Positions 57,279 through 64,000 of a stretch of DNA of 64,000 nucleotides are shown piece after piece. The notes under the pieces are model-generated. The model saw only the letters and a program-made list of their open reading frames with translations. It was not told the DNA's origin and ran no database searches. The stretch's first letter is position 1; each line of letters begins with the position of its first letter. The stretch covers positions 43,098 to 107,097 of the forward strand of contig OX621164.1 in the NCBI GenBank assembly GCA_951640195.1, in the 5' to 3' direction. The DNA is from Porpolomopsis calyptriformis (taxonomy: Eukaryota > Basidiomycota > Agaricomycetes > Agaricales > Hygrophoraceae). Made by a program: the position numbers and the translations under genes.

Positions 57279-58640
57279 CTATACATGAATACCTTTGAGG
57301 ACAAGCTTCGCATCAAGAATATCGCAAAATTTATCCGAAGCGATGTAAACTCGAGGGAAGTCCGAATCATCTCCATCCTCCATCAACTGTGCAATTATTT
57401 CTGCGGCCCCACTCATCTTCATTACACGAGCCACTGCAAGCTGGATGTTGCAAAGAAAAGGGTCTGGTCCGCCTCCATGACGTTCTCCTTCGAATCCCAA
57501 TCCAAACTGGATTTCATCACCATCCCTCAACGGAATCGTTGCTGGACCTCTATCACAAACAAAAGGGATTCTTCTGAACAAGTATTTGACCTGAGAGCCA
57601 CGTGAGTATCGGTAACGCGCATTGGAGTTTATTTTTCGCACCGTCCCATTAACGTCCTGTGCCTCAATTCCCCATTTGAGGTTATCATAGGCATTGTGAG
57701 CTTGTAATTCTAAGTTCATGACGTTGCGGATTCCATTCAAATGTTGCGCGATGGACCGTACAGCATCAGTCCCAGCAAACATGGCAAGACATCTGAGAGT
57801 ATCGGACTTGCAAGACGTAAGTAAGTTGACAAATGATCAGTTTAAAGCTAAGACAACAACCTTTCCATGAATGGAATTGGGAATGACATGCGCCAGAACT
57901 GAATCGTAGTCGGAATCGGTGGGAAGTTGATTTAGCTTAACTTTAGCGACTACGCATGATTGTCCGTCACGTTTAAATGCCTAGATATAATATGTTCAGG
58001 GCTTTTATGAATATTATGATGTAAGAGCGTACCAAGGCCTTGAGAGCTTGTTGCTTGCGCTTTCCGAATCCACCTTCATTAGCTATGCGCAGCAGCTGGT
58101 CGGTCTCCATAGCTACAATGTCACTGACTGAGCATGGTGTGCCACTCCCGGATTTTGGGCCTCCTGGATTCATGACTATCATGGCATCATTACTAGCATC
58201 CAGCAGAGCAATAAACACGTACACGCGACTCCGAGATGGGTGAAGTACTCTTCCGCCATACTGAATATTGGTTTGAAATTGATTGCCTCTCGCTCTACCC
58301 CTTCAAATAACACTGTGGAGGATTGATCCAATGAGACGAGAAGCGGGGCGCGCATAAGATTTTCAACTGTGCAAAAAGCTCTTTGGTAACGAGGCCAGGC
58401 CACAGGAAGCCTTTACACACCGTTTATCTCAAGCTTGGGGTGACATTTCCGAACCTCAACCCAAAATTGATCCAACACAGTGCCGCCGAACTTTTGGGAC
58501 TCCTTGATCAAGCAAGATAGCAGTTGAGGAGTAATTGCCTTGTACTTGCCACCTCTAACCCCAGACTCTTGAATACGTTGCATAATCGGCCACTCCCAGC
58601 GTGTCGCATCTTCCAAAACTGACAGAGCGTGCATGTCCAT
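57279..58640 (-). CDS. HNH-type nuclease domain protein (probable)
   Basis: The start is ATG 58640 (MDMHALSVLEDATRWEWPIM). A first intron begins near 58423 (GTGTGT). Later exons contain SRVYVFIALLDASNDAMIVM, KRKQQALKALV, and AFKRDGQSCVVAKVKLNQLP followed by SVLAHVIPNSIHGK. An intron (about 57807-57860) follows, then SDTLRCLAMFAGTDAVRS, GIRNVMNLELQAHNAYDNLK, WGIEAQDVNG, and a C-terminal region ending LKGIHV (TAG 57281-57279). The AHVIP...NVMNL...HNAYD...WGIE order fits an HNH_2-like fold (AH-I-P, N, H). Such proteins are common in basidiomycetes with unknown roles. Splicing between about 58330 and 58230 is not resolved. It is head to head with NOC4, 55 bp between start codons. Confidence 0.55.
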
Positions 58641-58695
58641 CGTTCAAAGACCAAATGCAGGTGTTTACGACCGTATTAGTAATACGGTGTTCGGG

Positions 58696-60873
58696 ATGTC
58701 CAACTTTGCGAAGACTGTACAAGACTTGGAGAGGAATCTCCTCCAAGCGTCGTCATCGAACCATTCCTTAAACCCTCTGGTGGACTTGGTCAATCTCTTG
58801 GGTGACTCACAGGATCCATATGAAACGTCCAAGGCGATATACGCGCTATACAGAGTCTTTGTGACGATCATTGTCGCCGGGAAGTTGACGGTGTCTGGTG
58901 GCGATGACGCCAAAGCCGTACGAACATGGATTTGGGACCAATTGAACTCTTACGCTGACTTCCTGGTGGGCTTGCTAAAGGATGAAGAGAAATTTCTTAG
59001 GGTCGTGGTGCTTCATCTCCGCTCTTTTGAACGCTACTGATGTTTTTGCTGGTCAGGTCTCTGGACTACAAGTATTATTTTCGCTGCTGAAACATCTCTC
59101 GTCTTCCGACAAGTCTTTGACAACTCTCCAGCCCCAATTCCATATCTCTCATTTCAAAAAAATCGTCTCGGGTCTTCTGACATGTCCACCGTCCAAGCGA
59201 GTCTCGAGTGATATCTCTATCGGCTGTCGCGACAACCAGAAAATTGAAGTAGATGTCGCTGATATCTTTGTGGAAACTTGGCTCGGTGTGCACAGTGACA
59301 TCCGCTGGTTTTTCCTGAGGGAAGCGGCGTGAGTTCACCATCAACTTCACGACCTGGGATCAACTTACATTAGTCTCTTGAAATAGATCGTTGCTCACCA
59401 CCGATCCTCAAGAAACCCATTCCAGTCTTCCAACAAACCTGTTGTCGATTCTGGAGCGATTAGAAAATTTCCCAATCAGCCCTTCGGAACTAAACACATG
59501 GTGGGTGGAACAGCTCGGGGCAAAGCCCCCGAAACCAAATGCAAGAACAATAGATGTGGAAGAAGAATCTTCCGGCGACGATAAATCAGATACCGAACAA
59601 GACTGGCGAAGATTCTTCGACAATGACGCTTCAAAAGAGGGTTCCGGACCGGTGAAACGAAATGCTCCATCAGCTCGGCTTCACAAACTCACAGTCCATC
59701 AATCACTTCATTCGTTAGCCGCCCATCGTGCCGTCTTCACTCGAACTTGGCTCTTGTTGCTACCCCATTTATCCACTGCCAGGGATCCCAACCGAAACTT
59801 GTCCATGCGAGCCTTGAATGTGATGCACAGAGGTGTTTTACCTCATCTTACAAAACCCATCCTTGTCCTAGACTGGGTGGGAGCGTGCGTTGATCATGGT
59901 ATGCCCGCTCGTTCGCACCCTGTATTTCCTTCGAACCTTCAAATTTAATGACGACGAACATTTCAAGGTGGAACCGTTGGTTTACTTGCGCTTAATACCT
60001 TGTTCGTGCTCATGAAGGAGTATAATCTGTGTGTGGTTTATTTTATTGTTGGTCTCGAACGTCGTATTTAATTTATAAAGTGACTATCCTTCCTTTTACA
60101 CGCGGCTTTATGCGTTCCTAGATCGGGAGGTTCTCCACCTGAAATATCGCGCGAGACTCTTTAGGATGACAGAAGTGTTTTTGAACTCCACGTAAGTGTA
60201 CAAACCTGGGTGACAGTAGAGCTGTGCCAAGGCCGCCGTTTAATCTTCTTCCGCCGCAGACATCTGCCCGCAACTTTACTGGCATCCTTCGTCAAGCGAC
60301 TTGCCCGCTTTTCGTTGAATGCCTCGCCGTCTGCGATAATCACCATCATACCTTTTGTCTATAACATTCTGAAGCGGCATCCAGCTCTTATGATCATGGT
60401 CCATCGCTCTGAAGAGGTTGGCTGTTTCGAAACAGGTAATAAACTGTTTTTTTAAATTACCTCTCATTCTTCCTCTCCCTCAATCGTTTCCCAGATCGAT
60501 TTGTGGCGGACGAACCAAACCCGAATCTCAGCCGTGCACTAGAGTCTTCACTCTGGGAGCTTTACTCGCACCAAAGCCACTACTATTCCCCTGTATCAAC
60601 GCTGGCACGCATCTTCGAGGAAGCGTTTACGAAACCCGGATATTCGCTGGAGGATTTTCTTGACCACACGTACGATACTGTAAGGCGTAAACCTGTCCAG
60701 CCTCGAGTCGCTTCGCTAAATTGTCATCTATACAGCTATTTGAAACTGAAGTACAACGCAAGATTAAAAACGAACCAGCCACTGCGATGGAGTTACGGAG
60801 GAACTTGTTCGCCGTTTCTTGTGACGAATCAACGCCGGGTGACGGTATTCGCAACATTTGGTCTTTTGGCTAA
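58696..60873 (+). CDS. NOC4: Nucleolar complex protein 4 (CBF/Mak21 family), eight exons, 586 aa
   Basis: Exons: 58696-59001, 59057-59328, 59387-59898, 59968-60028, 60081-60191, 60260-60435, 60495-60679, 60736-60873. Every junction is GT-AG and keeps phase. The protein begins MSNFAKTVQDLERNLLQ. It has the N-terminal helical repeats (LFSLLKHLSSSDKSL, DVADIFVETWLGVHSDIRWF) and an acidic linker (DVEEESSGDDKSDTEQDW). The CBF/Mak21 block follows with LDWVGACVDHG, TVGLLALNTLFVLMKEYNL, DYPSFYTRLYAFLDREVLHL, THLPATLLASFVKRLARFS and FVYNILKRHPALMIMVHRS, and the protein ends NIWSFG. NOC4 pairs with Nop14 and is needed for maturation and export of the 40S ribosomal subunit. This copy looks intact, unlike the partial duplicate at 55479-56858. 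Confidence 0.9.
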
Positions 60874-60965
60874 TATGTAATGGTTCAATATTACTTGTAT
60901 CGACTGGGGCTGGGGGTCTGTGATGCCTCCCAAAGCTACGCGGCATCATCCTCATCTTCATCGCC

Positions 60966-61634
60966 AGACACTTGTGCCTCATGAACTGCGCGAATTGATT
61001 ATCCGCAGACGAAATCAGATCGAGTGTCACAATCATTGATATCAAATCACAAAAGATAGAGAATACTCTATTAAACATATGCATTGAGAGAGAAAGTTAG
61101 CCGCATGCAGATGATGTCCGTCCAAGTCCAAGAGCAATCGGGGAGGAGGGTGGTGGTGGTGGTGGTGGTAGTTGCAGATCTTTGATTTTTTAAAACACGG
61201 GAGGAAAAAAAAAGGAGAGACGAGAAGATGAGTAACGTCACACGATGCCAAAAACAAAATAAAAGAAGGGAAGGGGAAGGAAAGACGGTTGGGGGGGAGG
61301 GAGGGGACTTGGTGGGAGAAAATAAAAGCGTGAGGCAAAGGAAGGAGGTTGAACCACAACGCGATACAATTACACGTGAGGGTATAGGGGGGGGGGCATG
61401 AATTGGGGATTGTGATGTGATATCTGTCTGATCCTGGACGTGGCAATGGCGGGATGGGAGGGGAGGTCGAAATGTGGGAGATAGATATGATGATGGGATG
61501 CGAGGGGTTGTAAGGGGAGAGAGAGAGAGTGGTGTAAGGTGCGTGAGGTGAGGGAAATGTTTCAAACTTTAGCGAAAGATAGCTGGGAAATCAAAAAAAA
61601 AAAAAAAAAAAAAAAGGAATGAAGAAAAAAAAAT
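60966..61634. other. Convergent 3' flank with microsatellites
   Basis: This lies between the ends of NOC4 and the Bni4-like gene. It contains a GGT microsatellite (about 61149-61168), A-rich and G-rich tracts, a run of G (61387-61397) and a long A run (about 61593-61615). Open frames on the - strand here (61042-61565) are Pro/Ser/His-rich and come from simple sequence. They are more likely 3' untranslated sequence. Confidence 0.5.
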
Positions 61635-64000
61635 TCAAACGAAAAATTGCGTACTGCAAAAATAAATCAGTGAACGGTCAAGTCAAAGTGGTAAAAATTA
61701 TAAACGTACTGAATCCGACTAGCGGCGTGTACTTCCATCTCTTCCATCTTGTACGAATTCAACTCCTCTTTTATCTGCTGTGCCAAAGCCGGCGTCAACC
61801 GGCTCCAAGTAGCGGGCTCACTCCTCCGATCATACATCGTTGATGAAAAGGTATCATACACTGAGAGATTGGTGGCAAATGTCAACCTCTTGATGGGTGC
61901 GGTTGCTGACCGATGCGAAAGTGTCGGCGGTCCACCTGGCGTTGACAACAGCATGGTCGATAATGCTGGTGCTGATGAGTTTAGAGTGGGGTAGTTGAAG
62001 AGAGATTTTTCAGGGGGGTGGTGGGGTGTCGGTGCGTGATCAGGGGAGCTGGGCTCCGTTTTGATGGAGGAATCTAACCCCAGTCCGTCAGACAGTTGGA
62101 ACGAGAGTAGTGGGAGTGTAGGAGCTGGGTTGTTGGAGTTGATTATGGTGGTGGTGGTGGTGGTGGTGGTGGTGATGATGGAGGAATGCGAGTGTGAGGA
62201 CGAATGAGAAGGATGTCTATGAAGACCATCGATATGGTCCGGATCGGGAGATGGGATGCGAGCCAAGGGTCCGAGTTCCGAGGATTGACCAGGGTGTGAG
62301 TTGTACGAGTTGGCACGAGTCCGGTGGGGTATCGAATCCGTAAGATACGCTTGTTGGTTATACAGTCCCGCGTCTGGGTGGAAAAATCAGTAAAGGAGAG
62401 GGATTTATAAAGATTGAAGAATTTGCCTTTCAGAATCCCTTTTGACGGTCGTCTCGTGTTGTCCACAGTCCGCCTGACGTCGACAGCCCATGATAACATG
62501 TCCTCGTCCTCCTCACCCCCAAGGCTAGTCCTCTCTAGGCCTACTCTGATCGTGAGATCCTCGTCTTCTTCTCCCTGGGCCCACTCCGGGTCCTCATCCT
62601 CATCCCACCTATCGTTATGGACATTCCGGGAACCATGCTCGTCACCGCTTCCATCATCACTCGCCGAGTCTTCCTGTTCCTCCTCCTCTTCCTCGACCAG
62701 GACTAGGGTCCCATCCTCGGTCATCTTTGCGGTCGCACCTCGCTTAAAGGGTGAGGTGTGTCTCGTGGTCGTGTTCTTATCCCACGTCGCTGGCGTTCCG
62801 GCACCGTTTACAACTCCACGCGTCTTTTTCTTAGCAGCCGTGGCCGCGGCGGCAGCGGCAGCGGCATCCGAGGCCTCTTGCTGGGCCTTTGCCTTGGCCG
62901 CGGCCTCGGCATTGGTCTTCAAGGTATGTTGCCTAGCCAATTTGGCGGCAGGGCTGAGGCCGCTCATCTCACCTCCGGAGCTCCAATCGCCACTACCCAT
63001 CCGGTCCAGTTCGGCGGTAACATGGGATACGCTGGCGGCACTGGCCTCACCTTTCCCACTCTTCTTGCCTTTCTTACCGGCCTTGCTGCCGTCGCCATCG
63101 TCTTTATCCTTTTTATCTTTAAATAAGGAAGCGATACCGGCGAGTGAATTCCGCCTGGCGAGCTTGCCAAACTTGCGGATCATGACGGAGGCGGAGGAGA
63201 CGGTGGAAGAGAGGGAGATATTATCGGTGGACATGTTCAATCGGGAATTGAAGAGGGAGGCGGCTCTTGAACGTTTCTTGACGGGTGTGGTCGCGTCATC
63301 GGTAGCCTCTGTTTCATCAGGACTGGTAGTAGGAAGGGTGGATGACCTGAGAAAGGGCCTTGTCTTGGACTGTGAAGTGCTTGCTTTTATGGAGGGGTCA
63401 TCCTCGACGTCGTCCTCTTCATGGTGGACAGAGGCAGGGATGGCGGTGGTGGTATTGAAAGTGAGTGCACGACGAAGACGGCCTTTGAGACCACTGGCGC
63501 GGGTGATGGCGGCAGCGGCGGCGGCGGGGTCGAGCTCGCTATCGTCCCTGGACATGCGTTTCTCTGCGGCGGTAAAGGTGCCTTGTGAGAGGGGGGAAGG
63601 ACGTGCGGGTCGTGGAGAGGGGATGGAGGAGCAGGAGGCAGCGGAGGTACGCGGAGAGGAGGCGGAGCCAGAAGAACTGGTGGAAGAGTTGCGATTGTGG
63701 GGGATACGTTGCTGTTGTGTGGTGGTAATGGTAGAGACGGAAGAAGTGGTGCGATGTGCACCGTTGGAGAGCTGTTGAGAAGGGGTACTGCTGGTGCGAT
63801 TGCGAAGGGCTGGGGATGACGGAGTGGAATGGCCGTTGTTGGAGGTACTTTTAGCGCTTTGGGCGCTGTTTGTTCGTGGTCGTGAAGGGGGGCCGGAGTT
63901 GTGGCCGTGGCTGTCGGCAGAATTGACGGAAGAGGTCGAATCTGAAGCATCTCTATGACGGTATGGAGGCTGGGGAGGGGGTGAAGGGCGCCAGTCTGAG
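61635..64000 (-). CDS. Large low-complexity protein with Bni4-like C-terminus, partial (5' end outside)
   Basis: The frame is open to the right edge, so the start lies outside. Exon (>64000-62427): Ser/Thr/Pro-rich (RPRTNSAQSAKSTS), basic KKRSRAASLFNSRLNMS, KFGKLARRNSLAGIASLFKD, an Ala-rich helix, long acidic tracts, and RRPSKGILK. The intron 62374-62426 is GC-AG with a good branch region. Exon 62373-61710: AGLYNQQAYLTDSIPHRTR, a Thr run coded by a GGT repeat, APIKRLTFATNLSVYDTFSS, YDRRSEPATWSRLTP, and KEELNSYKMEEMEVHAASR. A 56-bp intron (61654-61709) and a last exon to TGA 61637-61635 give RIHTQFFV. The conserved C-terminus with KRLTF (RVxF-like, a PP1 docking motif) recalls Bni4, which targets PP1 (Glc7) to the bud neck or septum; this name is an inference. 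Confidence 0.7.

Noticed and set aside
61042..61565. Two overlapping - strand frames rich in Pro, Ser and His
   Set aside because: They lie downstream of the Bni4-like stop and consist of simple sequence (GGT, G and A runs); more likely 3' untranslated DNA.
62414..63778. 454-residue + strand open frame
   Set aside because: It is the antisense of the Bni4-like gene, Ser/Val/Ala-rich from its low-complexity codons. The - strand has splice sites, a conserved C-terminus and continues out of the window.

Overview
The window is nuclear DNA of a filamentous basidiomycete, most likely an agaricomycete. Genes are split by many 50-60 bp GT-AG introns. The recognisable single-copy genes (group III histidine kinase nik1, ERG24, TRAPPC11, NOC4) and the transposon families (chromodomain Ty3/gypsy, Tnp2/CACTA-like, Plavaka) read like agaricomycete versions. 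No tRNA, rRNA or CRISPR was seen.

Positions 1 to about 47,500 form a nested transposon compartment. From the left: (A) the end of a decayed + strand Ty3/gypsy element with its 3' LTR and an antisense accessory gene; (B) a 3'-truncated - strand Ty3/gypsy element; (C) a complete - strand chromodomain Ty3/gypsy element, 13416-20560, inserted in frame into a coiled-coil gene; a Tnp2-type transposase on the - strand (20.9-24.9 kb) facing that gene; a DUF6698-type pseudogene (25.7-27.0 kb); (D) a complete + strand chromodomain Ty3/gypsy element, 29082-35912, with a 5-bp target duplication, inserted in frame into another small coiled-coil gene; a DUF6532-like pseudogene (36-38.3 kb); a Plavaka-type transposase (39.8-45.6 kb) carrying two insertions of its own; and a 91-bp tandem repeat. 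Nearly every reading frame here is broken, mostly by C-to-T changes on either strand (CGA to TGA, CAA or CAG to TAA or TAG, TGG to TAG). This fits cytosine methylation and deamination.

Positions 47.5 to 64 kb are gene-dense and much less decayed. A head-to-head pair of short coiled-coil genes is followed by pieces of conserved genes: nik1 without its catalytic half, only the 5' end of ERG24, and an internal piece of TRAPPC11. Then come a hypothetical gene, a near-identical partial duplicate of NOC4, an HNH-type gene, the intact eight-exon NOC4 gene, and at the right edge a large low-complexity protein gene with a Bni4-like C-terminus that runs out of the window.

Points of most interest: an antisense Zn2Cys6-like gene inside a gypsy element; an extra ORF between the chromodomain and 3' LTR of element D; a stop-start TGATG junction between gag and pol conserved in B and C; mirrored CA/TG differences between paired LTRs; and the cluster of truncated or duplicated housekeeping genes.
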